Positions 1 to 12,595 of a stretch of 62,194 bases of DNA are shown here, one piece after another. Made by a program: the position numbers and the translations under genes. This stretch comes from Candidatus Dietzia intestinipullorum (GTDB lineage: Bacteria > Actinomycetota > Actinomycetes > Mycobacteriales > Mycobacteriaceae), in the NCBI GenBank assembly GCA_019119635.1, contig DWWP01000003.1, positions 1 to 62,194 of the forward strand, given 5' to 3'. Within the stretch, counting starts at the first letter, position 1. Every line of letters starts with the position of its first letter. The notes under the pieces were generated by a model, which made no database searches, was not told where the DNA came from, and was given only the letters and a program-made list of their open reading frames with translations.

Positions 1-85
1 CGGCGTGCCGTTCAACGTGTTCCTCAACCCGGACGTCCAGACCCTCGCCCTCCGCCACCAAGGACGGAAGGCGGAGTCTGGAACT

Positions 86-109
86 CAAACCGGTGATGTC
101 GTTGGTTTG
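86..109 (-). terminator. Weak hairpin downstream of tRNA-Ala
   Basis: CAAACC at 86-91 pairs with GGTTTG at 104-109 around a 12-nt loop, just beyond the 3' end of the minus-strand tRNA-Ala. It could be a weak terminator. The remaining bases 1-85 hold no gene I can identify; a plus-strand reading frame crosses them but resembles nothing known to me. Confidence 0.25.
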
Positions 110-122
110 AACAACGACCTTC

Positions 123-198
123 TGGTGGAGCCTAGGGGATTCGAACCCCTGACATCTGCCTTGCAAAGGCAGCGCTCTACCAACTGAGCTAAGGCCCC
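123..198 (-). tRNA. alaT: tRNA-Ala(TGC)
   Basis: Reading the minus strand from 198, the acceptor stem GGGGCCT pairs with AGGCTCC, the D arm is AGCTCAGTTGGTAGAGC, the anticodon loop holds TGC (Ala), and the T arm carries GGTTCGAATCC. The 3' CCA is encoded (123-125). It follows tRNA-Ile on the same strand downstream of gyrA and the DUF3566 gene, the same ileT-alaT pair that follows gyrA in mycobacteria. Confidence 0.97.
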
Positions 199-257
199 GG
201 GCCGCTAAGCATGAACGCCGGACCGCTCGCGCGGATCCGGCGTCTGCCTTGCGGGGG

Positions 258-331
258 TGGGCCTAGGAGGACTTGAACCTCCGACCTCCAAATTATCAGT
301 TTGGCGCTCTAACCGCCTGAGCTATAGGCCC
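258..331 (-). tRNA. ileT: tRNA-Ile(GAT)
   Basis: Minus strand: acceptor GGGCCTA/TAGGCCC, anticodon stem CCAAA/TTTGG around loop CTGATAA (anticodon GAT, Ile), T arm GGAGGTTCAAGTCCTCC. CCA is not encoded; the bases after the discriminator A read CCC. It sits between the DUF3566 gene and tRNA-Ala on the same strand. Confidence 0.97.
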
Positions 332-399
332 TGGTACCGATGCGTCAATCTACCCGACGCCCGCGCCCCCGCCCAAATCGAGGGGATCGGGCGCGGTGA

Positions 400-1104
400 T
401 CAGCGGTGTCTGTCGCTGAGGGTGACCTGGACGCCGCCGCCGGTGAGCCCGGCCGCGAGGTTGTAGATGAACACCGCGAGGGTGGCGAGGATCGACAGCA
501 GGAGGACGTTGAGCAGGCCCACGCCTCCGCTGTAGAGGAAGATCGTCGACGGTCCGATCACGTCCGCCGACTCGTCCCCGGCCACACCGGACAGCAGCCC
601 GCCGAGCCGGTCCCACACGCCCATGCCCGACAGCAGCAGGTAGGTCACGCCGATCGCGACCATCCACACGATGTAGAGCGCGAACATCAGCCCTAGCACG
701 GTGGTGAACGCCGACCACGGGTCGATGCGGCGCAGCACGAGCACGGACTCGAGTGGCCCGCGCCGTTCGGTGGGTGGGATCACCGGCGCCGCCCGGCCGG
801 CTGCCCCTCCGGAGTGGGCCGTGGACAGCCCGCCCGCGGCGCCCTCGGCCCGGTGCCCGGACGCGGCCGGGAACGCCGTGGTCTCCGCCGCCGGGGCCAC
901 CGGCTCCGTGGGGGCCGTCGTCTCCTCCGGGCCCGATGACCCGGCGCCCGACGACCCGGGGCCCGACGACCCGGGGCCCGACGACGAGGAGGCCGCCGTC
1001 GACGGGCCGGGAGCGGTCGAGTCCGCGGGCCGGCCGAAGCCGGGGGCCGGGGAGGATCCCTTGGGCGCCGGGCCGCTCCCGGCCGGGTCGGTCGGCTCGC
1101 TCAT
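400..1104 (-). CDS. DUF3566 membrane protein (Rv0007-like)
   Basis: A 234-residue protein whose start lies 6 bp beyond the gyrA stop, so it is probably cotranscribed with the gyrase genes. The first ~125 residues are Ser/Pro/Gly/Ala-rich and disordered, including short tandem SSGPG repeats encoded by near-identical 15-nt units around 940-985. The C-terminal ~100 residues hold two hydrophobic segments (starting near FTTVLGLMFALYIVW and GLLNVLLLSILATLAVF) with a loop between, the layout of the DUF3566 family. In mycobacteria the same family (Rv0007) also lies between gyrA and the ileT-alaT tRNAs. Function is unknown; the position suggests a cell-envelope or division-associated role, which is inference only. 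Confidence 0.88.
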   Translation of the reverse strand: MSEPTDPAGSGPAPKGSSPAPGFGRPADSTAPGPSTAASSSSGPGSSGPGSSGAGSSGPEETTAPTEPVAPAAETTAFPAASGHRAEGAAGGLSTAHSGGAAGRAAPVIPPTERRGPLESVLVLRRIDPWSAFTTVLGLMFALYIVWMVAIGVTYLLLSGMGVWDRLGGLLSGVAGDESADVIGPSTIFLYSGGVGLLNVLLLSILATLAVFIYNLAAGLTGGGVQVTLSDRHR

Positions 1105-1110
1105 CGCGTG

Positions 1111-3636
1111 CTACTCCTTGCCGGAACCGGCCTCGGACCGGTCCTCGTCGTCGGGCTCGTCGGCGTTGCGGGCGATGGCCAACAGCGCATCGTCGGCGGC
1201 GAGGTTCATCAGGCGCACGCCCTTGGTCTGCCGTCCCGCCTTGCGGACCTGCTTGGCGAACGTGCGGATGATCCCGCCGCTGGAGGTGATGGCGTAGAGC
1301 TCGTCCTGCAACTCCACGATCGTCGCACCCACCAGCTTTCCGCGCTTGGGATCGAACATCAGCGTGAGGACGCCCTTGCCGCCGCGGCCCTGTGCGGTGT
1401 ACTCGCTCAGCGCGGTGCGCTTGGAGTATCCGCGTTCTGTGGCCACGAGCAGGAAGTACTTGCCCTCGTCCTCGGAGTCGGCCCGCACCACGGACATGCT
1501 CAGCAGCGCGTCGCCCTCGTTGAAGCGCATGCCCATGACGCCGGACGTGGCGCGCCCCATGGGCCGGAGCGTGTCGTCGTTGGCGTGGAAGCGGATCGAC
1601 TGGCCCTTCTCCGAGACCAGCAGCAGGTCGTCGTCGGGGCCGGCGAGCGACGCCCCCACCAGCTCGTCCCCGTCGCGCAGGTTCACGGCGATGAGGCCAC
1701 CCGAGCGCGGGGAGTCGTAGTCCTCGAGCCGGGATTTCTTGACCAGGCCCTTGCTGGTCGCGATGACCAGGTAGGGCGCGTCCTGGTAGCTCTTGATCCG
1801 GATCACGCCGGCGATCCGCTCCTCCGGCTGGAAGGCCAGGAGGTTGGCGACGTGCTGCCCGCGGGCGGTGCGGTTGGCCTCCGGGAGCTCGTATGCCTTG
1901 ATCCGGTAGACGCGGCCCTTGGTGGTGAAGAACAGCAGCCAGTCGTGGGTGGAGGAGACGAAGAAGTGGCGGACGATGTCGTCCTGCTTGAGCTCCGCGC
2001 CGCGCACTCCCTTGCCGCCCCGCTTCTGGGAGCGGTAGAGGTCCGTGCGGGTGCGCTTGGCGTAGCCGGTCTCCGTGATGGTGACCACCACGTCCTCGCG
2101 GGCGATCAGGTCCTCGTCGGTGACGTCGCCGTCGGCGGGGATGATCACGGTGCGCCGGTCGTCGCCGTACTTGTCGACGATCGCGCCGAGCTCGTCGCCG
2201 ACGATCGCGCGCTGACGCTCGGGCTTGGCCAGGATGTCCTTGTAGTCGGCGATTTCCTCCTCGATCGCGGCGAGCTGGTCTACGATCTTCTGTCGCTCGA
2301 GCGCGGCCAGGCGCCGGAGCTGCATGTCGAGGATCGCCTGCGCCTGGTCGTCGTCGATGTCCAGGAGCTCCTTGAGGCCCTCCCGCGCGATGTCGACGGT
2401 CTCGGAACGCCGGATGAGCGCGATGACCTCATCGAGGGCGTCGAGCGCCTTGACCAGTCCGCGCAGGATGTGGGCGCGCTTCTCGGCCTCGTCCAGCAGG
2501 TACTGGGTACGCCGGACGATCACCTCGATCTGGTGCGCGACGTAGTGGCGGACCAGCTGGTCGAGCCGCAGCGTGCGCGGCACGCCGTCGACGATGGACA
2601 GCATGTTGGCGCCGAAGGAGGTCTGCAGCTGGGAGTGCTTGTAGAGGTTGTTGAGGACCACCTTGGCCACGGCGTCACGCTTGAGCGTGATGACGATCCG
2701 CAGCCCGACGCGGTCGGAGGACTCGTCGTCGATCTTCGAGATGCCGGCGATCTTGCCGTCGCGCAGCTGCTCGGCGATCGACAGGATCATGTTGTCCGGG
2801 TTGACCTCGTAGGGCAGCTCCGTGATGACGATGACGGTGCGGTTGCCCTCCTCCTCGATGGAGGTCTTCCCGCGCATGCGGATCGAGCCGCGGCCGGTCG
2901 TGTACGCGTCCTTGAGCCCGTTCTCGCCGACGATGAACCCGGCGGTCGGGAAATCCGGTCCCTTGACCCGCTCCATGCAGGCGGCCAGGGTCGAATCCTC
3001 GTCGGCCTCCGGGTTGTCCAGGCACCAGAACACCGCGTCGGCGACCTCGCGGAGGTTGTGCGGCGGCATCTTGGTAGCCATGCCCACGGCGATGCCGCTC
3101 GAGCCGTTGACCAGGAGGTTGGGGATCCGCGACGGGAGGACGACCGGCTCTGTGGTCTTACCGTCGTAGTTGGACTGGAAGTCCACCGTGTTCTTGTCGA
3201 TGTCCCGCACCATCTCCATGGCCAGCGGGGTCATCTTGCACTCGGTGTAGCGCATGGCGGCGGCGCCGTCGTTGCCGCGGGAGCCGAAGTTCCCCTGGCC
3301 GTCGACCATCGGATAGCGCATGGCCCACGGCTGGGCCAGGCGGACCAGGGTGTCGTAGATCGCCAAGTCGCCGTGCGGGTGGTAGTTGCCCATGGTGTCG
3401 GCCACCGGCTTGGCGGACTTCACGTAGCTGCGCTCCGGCCGGTACCCGTTGTCCCACATCGCGTAGAGAATGCGGCGGTGCACGGGCTTGAGGCCGTCCC
3501 GGACGTCAGGGAGCGCGCGCCCGACGATGACGCTCATCGAATAGTCGATGTAGCTCTTCTGCATCTCCGCCTGGATATCGACCGGTTCGATCCGGTCGTG
3601 TCCGCCGGCGTCGGGCGGCAACGTCGTATCCGTCAT
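1111..3636 (-). CDS. gyrA: DNA gyrase subunit A
   Basis: Breakage-reunion subunit of the A2B2 type II topoisomerase that introduces negative supercoils. The 841 residues match the usual actinobacterial length. The catalytic Tyr is Y130 in AAAMRYTE. The C-terminal pinwheel carries the GyrA box QKRGGKG and a second GRGGKG. The quinolone-resistance region reads [10 protein letters not shown] (residues 86-95). Leu91 stands where E. coli has Ser83 and M. tuberculosis Ala90, and Asp95 matches E. coli Asp87. An AAGAGGAG Shine-Dalgarno precedes the ATG closely. The 262 bp between this start and the gyrB stop hold no gene. Leu91 is unusual and is treated as a finding. Confidence 0.99.
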   Translation of the reverse strand: MTDTTLPPDAGGHDRIEPVDIQAEMQKSYIDYSMSVIVGRALPDVRDGLKPVHRRILYAMWDNGYRPERSYVKSAKPVADTMGNYHPHGDLAIYDTLVRLAQPWAMRYPMVDGQGNFGSRGNDGAAAMRYTECKMTPLAMEMVRDIDKNTVDFQSNYDGKTTEPVVLPSRIPNLLVNGSSGIAVGMATKMPPHNLREVADAVFWCLDNPEADEDSTLAACMERVKGPDFPTAGFIVGENGLKDAYTTGRGSIRMRGKTSIEEEGNRTVIVITELPYEVNPDNMILSIAEQLRDGKIAGISKIDDESSDRVGLRIVITLKRDAVAKVVLNNLYKHSQLQTSFGANMLSIVDGVPRTLRLDQLVRHYVAHQIEVIVRRTQYLLDEAEKRAHILRGLVKALDALDEVIALIRRSETVDIAREGLKELLDIDDDQAQAILDMQLRRLAALERQKIVDQLAAIEEEIADYKDILAKPERQRAIVGDELGAIVDKYGDDRRTVIIPADGDVTDEDLIAREDVVVTITETGYAKRTRTDLYRSQKRGGKGVRGAELKQDDIVRHFFVSSTHDWLLFFTTKGRVYRIKAYELPEANRTARGQHVANLLAFQPEERIAGVIRIKSYQDAPYLVIATSKGLVKKSRLEDYDSPRSGGLIAVNLRDGDELVGASLAGPDDDLLLVSEKGQSIRFHANDDTLRPMGRATSGVMGMRFNEGDALLSMSVVRADSEDEGKYFLLVATERGYSKRTALSEYTAQGRGGKGVLTLMFDPKRGKLVGATIVELQDELYAITSSGGIIRTFAKQVRKAGRQTKGVRLMNLAADDALLAIARNADEPDDEDRSEAGSGKE

Positions 3637-3898
3637 GGGCTCCTCTTCGTGTCGCGCTCGGATCGGGTCCTGAAGGCACCCGTCCGACCAGATCAGTCTA
3701 TACGGCCAGCGGAAACGGTTCGGCCGGGCACGCGGCGGGGACGCGTATCAGCGGAGGGGCCGGGGTGCACGCCTGCTCTGCCGCCCGGACCTGGGATGAC
3801 CCGGTGGCGCACTGCCACCCCGATCGCCTCCTCGACGACCGAGGGCACACCCCGTCCGCCCCGGCGCAGCGCGTCGGCGCGCCGGAGGACCGAGGGTC

Positions 3899-6695
<2,797 letters not shown>

Positions 6696-6699
<4 letters not shown>

Positions 6700-7949
6700 G
6701 CGTCCGGCTCCTCTCTGCGCCCGTGGTCCTCGTCGTCGTCACCGGTCATCCCACCGTTATCGGGCTCCCGCGCCGACGGTCGTGACGCCGTCATACCCGA
6801 GTGTCTGTCGGCGCCCTCCCCCGTCATCACCACGTCGTGACGCGTGCCGCGGAGGGTGGCCGGGACGTCCTCGGCGACGGCTGCGGTGACCACGACCTGT
6901 TCCACGTCGGCGGCCACGTCCGCCAGCGCCGCCCGCCGGTGGCGGTCGAGTTCGGCGAAGACGTCGTCGAGGAGGAGCACCGGCTCGATCCCGTCGGTCC
7001 GGAACAGCTCGAGCGAGCCGAGGCGGAGGGCGAGCGCGAACGACCACGTCTCACCGTGGCTAGCGAACCCCTTGGCCGGTTCGTCCCCGAGGCTCAGAAC
7101 GAGGTCGTCCCGATGCGGTCCGACGAGCGAGACCCCACGGTCGATCTCCTCGTCCCGGCGACGCGCGAGTTCGGACAGCAGCACCACCTCCACGAACTCG
7201 GGATCGGTCAGCTCGGGCTCCGGGGGCGGCGTGCCGACCCGGAACCGGTAGGCCAGATCCGCCGGCCGGGACTCGGGCGCGAGCCGGTGGTAGGAGTCGA
7301 CGACGAGTGGGCGGAGCTGCTGCAGGAGGGAGACGCGCCCGGAGACGATCCGCGCCCCCAGATGCGCGAGTCGACCGTCCCAGACGTCGAGGGTGTCGAG
7401 CGCCGCCTGCGCCTCCTCGCCCCGTCCGCGGCGGAAGGACCCGGCGGCGGACTTGAGGAGGGCGGTCCGCTGACGCAACACCGAGGAGTACTCGGTCAGA
7501 GCCGCTCCGTGTGCGGGCCGGCGCTGGGTCAACAGGTCGTCGAGCATGCGCCGGCGCTCACCGGGTTCACCGCGGACCAGCGCCAGGTCCTCGGGGGCGA
7601 AGAGCACCGACTGGACCACTCCGAGGATGTCGCTCAGCCGCCGGCACGGCGAGGTGTTGAGGCGTGCCCGGTTGGCCTTCCCGGAGTTCAGGGCGAGTTC
7701 CACCGTGAGTTCGCGACCGGCGTTGTGTGCGAGCGCCCCGACGAGCGCGGTGTCCGCCCCGCTCCGGATCATCGGGGCATCGGAGGCCACCCGGTGCGAG
7801 CCGAGTGTGGCCAGGACCCCGATCGCCTCGACGACGTTGGTCTTCCCGTGGCCGTTGCGGCCGACCAGCGTGGTGACACCCGGCTCTAGCTCCAGTTCCA
7901 GCAACGGCCAGGAACGGAAATCGAGGAGTCTCAGGTGCCGCAGGTGCAT
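6696..7949 (-). CDS. recF: DNA replication/repair protein RecF
   Basis: SMC-like ABC ATPase that helps load RecA at gaps and stalled forks. The 417 residues show a Walker A GRNGHGKT at 30-37, the coiled/arm region typical of RecF, a signature-like ETWSFALALRL and a Walker B VLLLDDVFAELD. About 45 residues after the last conserved part (from VVMTGEG) form a hydrophilic tail not needed for the fold. It starts 28 bp after the dnaN stop. There is no intervening 6-phosphogluconate dehydrogenase gene, unlike in some relatives. Confidence 0.97.
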
Positions 7950-7977
7950 TCGTCGGTGCGGAGGGTCGAGCCCCGGC

Positions 7978-9150
7978 TCAGCCCGGGAGGCGAACCGGCA
8001 TGAGCAGGTAGGTGTGATCGGAGTCCACCGGCTGGAGGCTGCCGTCCTCGCCCGGCTCGGGCAGGGCCTCGGGGGCCGGCCGCAGGACCGCGGGACGGCT
8101 GGGCTGGGTGAACCCGAAGGCCACTCGCGAGGAGTGCACGCTGCCCAGGCCGTCGAGCAGGTAGCCGGGATTGAACGCGATGGTCAGCGGCTCGCCGACA
8201 AAGTCGACGGGCAGCGACTCGGAGGCCTGCGCGGCGTCGTCGCCACCCGCCGAGAGTCCGAGTTCGCCGTCCTCGAAGGACAGGCGCACCTGGACTCCAC
8301 GGTCGGCCACCAGGGCGACCCGCTTGATGGCCTGGACGAGGGAGTCGACCTCGACGATGGCCATCGAGGCGTGCTGCGCCGGCAGGAGCTGGCGCACCTT
8401 GGGGAATTCCGCGTCGAGCAACCGCGTGGTGGTGCGCTGTCCGGAGGCGAGCACGCCGAGGATGCCCTCGGCGCCGACCTCGGACCCGGCGCCCAGGCTC
8501 AGATCGATCCGACCAGCACTCGCCGAGCGGCTGACCTCGGACAACGCCTTGGCGGGGACGAGCACCTCGACCGCCACGTCCTCCCTGGCCGGCTCCCACT
8601 CGAACTCACGGATCGCCAGGCGGAAGCGGTCCGTGGCGATGAGCGTGACCCGCGGCCCCTCGATCTCCATACGGATACCGGTGAGCATGGGCAGCGTGTC
8701 GTCCTTGCCGGCCGCGACGGCGACCTGGACCACGGCCTCCGAGAACGCGTCGACCGACGCGGTCCCGGTGGTGCCGGGCATCGCCGGGAGCTGCGGATAG
8801 TCCTCGACCGGCATGGTCGGGAGCGTGAACTTGGCCGAGCCGCACGAGATGTGCATCTTCTGCCCGGTGACGGTGACCTCGACGGGACGATCCGGCAGCG
8901 CCCGGGCGATGTCCGCGAGGAGCCGTCCCGAGACCAGCGTGGTGCCCGGCTCCGAGACCTCGGCCGGGACGGAGACCTGCGCCGACGTCTCGTAGTCGAA
9001 TCCCGAGATGGTCAGCCCGGAGTCCGCGTCCAGCAGCACGCCGCCGAGGATCGGCACCGAGGGACGCGACGGGAGCGTCCGGGCCACCCATGCCACGGAG
9101 TCGGCGAAGTCCTCGCGACTGACGCGGAACGTCGGATCCGTGATCTCCAT
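7978..9150 (-). CDS. dnaN: DNA polymerase III sliding clamp beta
   Basis: Ring-shaped processivity clamp for the replicative polymerase, 390 residues, with the three repeated clamp domains (first [21 protein letters not shown], central [14 protein letters not shown], terminal [12 protein letters not shown]). The C-terminal YLLMPVRL is the standard beta-clamp ending that contributes to the partner-binding pocket. The ATG is preceded by GAAAGAGG. It lies downstream of dnaA across the origin region, first of the dnaN-recF-dciA-gyrB series. Confidence 0.98.
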   Translation of the reverse strand: MEITDPTFRVSREDFADSVAWVARTLPSRPSVPILGGVLLDADSGLTISGFDYETSAQVSVPAEVSEPGTTLVSGRLLADIARALPDRPVEVTVTGQKMHISCGSAKFTLPTMPVEDYPQLPAMPGTTGTASVDAFSEAVVQVAVAAGKDDTLPMLTGIRMEIEGPRVTLIATDRFRLAIREFEWEPAREDVAVEVLVPAKALSEVSRSASAGRIDLSLGAGSEVGAEGILGVLASGQRTTTRLLDAEFPKVRQLLPAQHASMAIVEVDSLVQAIKRVALVADRGVQVRLSFEDGELGLSAGGDDAAQASESLPVDFVGEPLTIAFNPGYLLDGLGSVHSSRVAFGFTQPSRPAVLRPAPEALPEPGEDGSLQPVDSDHTYLLMPVRLPG

Positions 9151-9326
9151 CGATGACCTCTTTCAGGCGGGACGGGAGTCGGCGCTGCGGCTCCGGGGCG
9201 GGTGGTCGTGAACGTGCGGGTGGACTGCTTGCCGCGAGGCGGTCGCCTCGATGCATCTCCATGAGAGTAACCGCTCGCTCCGACAACTGGCACACGGACT
9301 CCTGTAACCCGGTCAAGCGGACTCGC

Positions 9327-9560
9327 CGTTCCACAGACCTACTTCTTACAAGATCTCTAGAGAGAGAAAAGAGGTAGTAGTAGGTCCTGTGAAATTGTGA
9401 GCCGAGGCCTGTAGTTACAGGTCCGGGCCGATTTCGACGTGTGGACACCGCCGTGCGATCTTGTGATTTAGACGGGGGCCGCGGTGGAATCACACGAATC
9501 GGTCCACCGTCGGTCCACCGTTCGTCCACAGGGATCCACAGAGTTGTCCACAGCTGTGAA
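9327..9560. other. oriC: Chromosomal origin oriC (dnaN-dnaA interval)
   Basis: The 530 bp between dnaN and dnaA (9151-9680) hold no gene. Near dnaA lie a perfect actinobacterial DnaA box TTGTCCACA (9544-9552), TCGTCCACA (9522-9530), GGATCCACA (9532-9540), two CGGTCCACC variants (9500-9508, 9511-9519) and a reverse box GTGTCCACA (9440-9448 minus). On the dnaN side is an AT- and purine-rich stretch (about 9336-9400) bounded by the inverted repeat GACCTACT (9336-9343) / AGTAGGTC (9379-9386), a good candidate unwinding element. A further palindrome CGAGGCG-GT-CGCCTCG sits at 9235-9250 in the dnaN leader. Placement between dnaA and dnaN is the rule in this group. Confidence 0.85.
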
Positions 9561-9680
9561 GGATGTGACTGCGGGGGTGAGGGGGGTCACATTTTCCCGT
9601 CATAGAGCTCGCCCGCGGCACGGGTCGCGGGCGAGAATTCCGGCGCGGCGGGGCGCCCGGAGGGGTCGGCAGCGGGGAGC

Positions 9681-11201
9681 TCAGAGAGAGCGCGAACGTT
9701 CCTTGATCCGGGCGGTGAGCTCCTGGATCTGGTCGTAGGTCCGCCTGTCGTCCTTGATCTCCTTGAGGATCTTCTTCTGCGCGTACATGACCGTCGTGTG
9801 GTCCTTGCCGCCGAAGGTGACGCCGATCTTGGGAAGCGACAGGTCGGTGAGCTCGCGACACAGGTACATGGCGATCTGCCGCGACCGGGACAGTGACCTG
9901 GTCTTGGACGTCCCGCACAGCTCGTCGATGCTCGTGGTGAAGAACTCGGCGGTCACCGCCATGATCGTGGCGGCGGAGATCTGCAACGAATCGTCGTCCG
10001 AGACCACATCGCGGAGGACGACCTCGGCGAGCGGCACGTCGATCTCGTGCCCGTTGAGCGAGGCGAACGCCACCACGCGGATGAGCGCGCCCTCGAGCTC
10101 GCGGATGTTGCGCTGGACGCGGGTCGCGATGAGCTCGAGGACCTCGCGCTGCACCACGTAGCCCTCGGACTTGGCCTTTTTGTCCAGGATCGCGATCCGG
10201 GTCTCCAGCTCCGGCGGCTGGATGTCGGTGATCAGGCCCCACTCGAAGCGGGTCCGCAGGCGGTCCTCGAGCGGCTGCAGCTGCTTGGGCGGCCTGTCCG
10301 AGGAGATGACGATCTGCTTCTGCGCGTTGTGGATGGTGTTGAAGGTGTGGAAGAACTCCTCCTGCACCTGCTCCTTGCCGATGAGGAACTGGATGTCGTC
10401 GACCAGGAGGATGTCGGCCTCGCGGTACCGCTTCTTGAACATGTTCTGGCGGCCGTCGCGGACGGAGTTGATGAAGTCGTTGGTGAACTCTTCGGTCGAG
10501 ACGTACTTGACCTTCTGCTCGGAGTACATCCGTAGGGAGTAGTGCCCGATCGCGTGGAGCAGGTGTGTCTTGCCGAGCCCGGACTCCCCCCAGATGAACA
10601 GGGGGTTGTACGCGCGGGCCGGCGCCTCGGCCACGGCCAGTGCGGCGGCGCGGGCGAAGCGGTTGGAGTTGCCCTGGACGAACGCGCTGAACGTGTAGCG
10701 CTCGTTGAGCCCGGGGGCCGTGGCCGCCGACAGCGCCTCGTCGCGTTCGCTCCCGTGGAGGAGCCGCTCGGCGGCGATCTGCTCCTGGGTCATCCGCGGC
10801 GGCCTGGTGGTGGCCGGGGACGAGTGTCCCGGCTCCCGCTCACCGGCGCGTCGCTCGTCGTCGTCGCCGTGGTCCGCGGCGTCGTCGGCCTCGTCGTAGC
10901 CGGAGTCGGGCCTACCGCCGGCGAGCGAGGTGTCCACCTTGACGGCGAGGTCGATCGGTTCACCGAGCTGCGTGCTCAGCGCGCGGGTGATGGGTCCGCG
11001 GAGGATGGACTCGATGTTGTCGCGGGCGAACGCCGACGGGGCGGCCAGCATCGCGAAGCCGTTGACCACCGCGATCGGCTGGACGAGCCGGAGCCACGCC
11101 TGTTGCTGCCGGGACAGGGCCGGGTTGTCGTCGTCCGCCCGGGCCGGGTCGGTGAGCTTGTCGAGGACCGCATCCCACACGTGTTCGAGATCAGGAGACA
11201 C
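9681..11201 (-). CDS. dnaA: Chromosomal replication initiator DnaA
   Basis: AAA+ initiator that binds DnaA boxes and melts the origin. From the GTG at 11201 it has 506 residues: helicase-interaction domain I (~1-90), an acidic variable linker (~90-160), AAA+ core with Walker A GESGLGKT (205-212) and Walker [10 protein letters not shown] (264-272), and a C-terminal box-binding helix-turn-helix with [12 protein letters not shown]. The frame is open to a further GTG at 11276. I prefer 11201 because GAGAGGAG lies 10 nt upstream and the N-terminus then matches mycobacterial DnaA, whose start is seven or eight residues before the conserved VW. The upstream DnaA-box cluster suggests autoregulation. 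Confidence 0.97.
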   Translation of the reverse strand: MSPDLEHVWDAVLDKLTDPARADDDNPALSRQQQAWLRLVQPIAVVNGFAMLAAPSAFARDNIESILRGPITRALSTQLGEPIDLAVKVDTSLAGGRPDSGYDEADDAADHGDDDERRAGEREPGHSSPATTRPPRMTQEQIAAERLLHGSERDEALSAATAPGLNERYTFSAFVQGNSNRFARAAALAVAEAPARAYNPLFIWGESGLGKTHLLHAIGHYSLRMYSEQKVKYVSTEEFTNDFINSVRDGRQNMFKKRYREADILLVDDIQFLIGKEQVQEEFFHTFNTIHNAQKQIVISSDRPPKQLQPLEDRLRTRFEWGLITDIQPPELETRIAILDKKAKSEGYVVQREVLELIATRVQRNIRELEGALIRVVAFASLNGHEIDVPLAEVVLRDVVSDDDSLQISAATIMAVTAEFFTTSIDELCGTSKTRSLSRSRQIAMYLCRELTDLSLPKIGVTFGGKDHTTVMYAQKKILKEIKDDRRTYDQIQELTARIKERSRSL

Positions 11202-11279
11202 GGTGGGCGGTCTCCTCTCGTCGGGGTTCAGCGGCGTGGGGCTGTTCGTCGAATCCTCGGTGTGCTGCGAAACCACACT

Positions 11280-11343
11280 CTATCCACAGGCTCTGACGCA
11301 GGTCCAGCGGGGTATCCACATGGTTCTCCACAAGTGTGGAAGA
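11280..11343. promoter_or_regulatory. DnaA-box cluster upstream of dnaA
   Basis: Four near-consensus boxes lie within 64 bp: CTATCCACA (11280-11288), GTATCCACA (11312-11320), TTCTCCACA (11324-11332) and the reverse TCTTCCACA (11335-11343 minus). They sit 80-140 bp upstream of the chosen dnaA start, in the 540-bp dnaA-rpmH interval. Likely roles are dnaA autoregulation or a second origin element. Apart from this cluster and the rpmH promoter I see nothing else in the interval. Confidence 0.6.
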
Positions 11344-11585
11344 GAGACCTCACCCATGGTGACAGGTGCGGTCGCTGCGTGACGACCCCGAGGTCACTGG
11401 TGGTGACCTGCTCGTCCGGCCCGGTCGGGCTCGATGATGGACGACGGTAACAACACTGTGAACGGGTGGGCAACCCTCAAGATCAACTAGAGGGCGGTTG
11501 TCAAGGATGCGCGCCGATCGCGTGTCGCACTGGTGCCGAAACTGGTATCCATGAGGTGACACGAGACCAGAGGGATCACACGGTT

Positions 11586-11614
11586 TTGCCGCGTGCAGTG
11601 CGGACGCGTAATCT
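11586..11614 (+). promoter_or_regulatory. Candidate rpmH promoter
   Basis: TTGCCG (11586-11591) and TAATCT (11609-11614) are separated by exactly 17 bp, a plausible housekeeping sigma promoter reading toward rpmH. It would give a leader of about 120 nt before the rpmH ATG. Confidence 0.5.
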
Positions 11615-11741
11615 TGAGCAGTCTGTCATGCGCCCGCGAGGCGCGTGGCGCGTCGTGGTGCCGCCGGCCGGTGGTGCGTGAGGCGCCATAACAACTCGAA
11701 CGGGCGCTGCACCGGCGCCGAACTCACGTGAGGAGCCTGCC

Positions 11742-11885
11742 ATGGCCAAGGGAAAGCGGACTTTCCAGCCCAACAACCGTCGTCGCTCGAAGGTGCACGG
11801 TTTCCGTCTCCGGATGCGCACCCGCGCCGGCCGCAACATCGTCGGGGCCCGTCGCCGCAAGGGCCGCGCTTCGCTGACGGCCTGA
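11742..11885 (+). CDS. rpmH: 50S ribosomal protein L34
   Basis: A 47-residue, Arg/Lys-rich protein: [17 protein letters not shown] at the start, then [11 protein letters not shown] and a basic end. This is the canonical bacterial L34, a small structural protein of the large ribosomal subunit. GAGGAG-like sequence (TGAGGAGCC) lies 7 nt before the ATG. It begins the conserved rpmH-rnpA-yidD-yidC-jag series, divergent from dnaA. Confidence 0.98.
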   Translation: MAKGKRTFQPNNRRRSKVHGFRLRMRTRAGRNIVGARRRKGRASLTA

Positions 11886-11904
11886 TCCGGGCCGGGGTTG
11901 CGGG

Positions 11905-12276
11905 GTGCTTCCCGGGTCCCACCGGCTCCGCCGCTCCGCGGACTTCGCGGCGGTGGTGCGCCGGGGTGCCAGGAAGGGCCGCCGCACCATGGTCGTACAC
12001 GCCCACGTGGACTCATCGCCGGTCCGCGTGGGCGGTCCGCGTTTCGGGCTCATCGTGAGTAAATCGGTCGGCGATTCCGTGACCCGTCACCGTGTGAGCC
12101 GGCGGTTGCGGCACCTCGCCGCCGAGCTGATCACCGAGCTCGAGCCCGCCGACGACCTGCTCGTGGTGATCCGTGCCAACAAGGCCGCGGTCACCGCGTC
12201 GCACGCCGACCTCCGACGCGACCTGCGGACCGGGCTGACGTCGGCGACCGAGAGGGCGCGCGAGGAGACCCGATGA
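11905..12276 (+). CDS. rnpA: Ribonuclease P protein component
   Basis: Protein subunit of RNase P, which matures tRNA 5' ends with its RNA partner (not in this window). The 123 residues contain the RnpA core: the N-terminal LRRSADFAAVVRRG, then GLIVSKSVGDSVTRHRVSRRLR, the basic RNR-like motif of this family. The start is a GTG at 11905, 19 bp after rpmH. The 3' end overlaps yidD by ATGA (12273-12276). Confidence 0.96.
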   Translation: MLPGSHRLRRSADFAAVVRRGARKGRRTMVVHAHVDSSPVRVGGPRFGLIVSKSVGDSVTRHRVSRRLRHLAAELITELEPADDLLVVIRANKAAVTASHADLRRDLRTGLTSATERAREETR

Positions 12277-12572
12277 GCGAGAAGCGTCCCGGGCTCGTCG
12301 CCCGGGTCCTGCTGTGGATGCTGGACTTCTACCAGAAGGGCATCTCTCCCCTGACCCCACCGAGCTGCCGATTCGAGCCGACGTGCAGCAGCTACGCCGT
12401 CGAGGCGGTGCGCATCCACGGCGCGCTACGGGGTACCGGGCTCGCGGGCTGGCGTCTGCTGCGGTGCGGGCCCTGGACCCGGGGCGGATGGGATCCGGTG
12501 CCCGAGCCCCGCGGCCCCTCCGGTCGTGACGCGGCCACGCCCGACCGGAACGAACATCCCGATCACTCGTAG
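12273..12572 (+). CDS. yidD: Membrane protein insertion efficiency factor YidD
   Basis: A 99-residue protein with the YidD core: a short hydrophobic segment (LLWMLDFYQKGISPLTPPSC), the Cys-containing CRFEPTCSSYA and GWRLLRCGPW. YidD assists the insertase YidC in membrane protein integration. It overlaps rnpA by four bases and precedes yidC by 23 bp, the conserved arrangement. The C-terminal ~25 residues are hydrophilic and variable. Confidence 0.95.
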   Translation: MSEKRPGLVARVLLWMLDFYQKGISPLTPPSCRFEPTCSSYAVEAVRIHGALRGTGLAGWRLLRCGPWTRGGWDPVPEPRGPSGRDAATPDRNEHPDHS

Positions 12573-12595
12573 ACGAGGCTAGGACCCCACCACCC

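Noticed and set aside
940-990. 15-nt tandem repeats in the DUF3566 gene as a regulatory array
   Set aside because: They are in frame and encode the disordered SSGPG repeats of the protein, which explains them.
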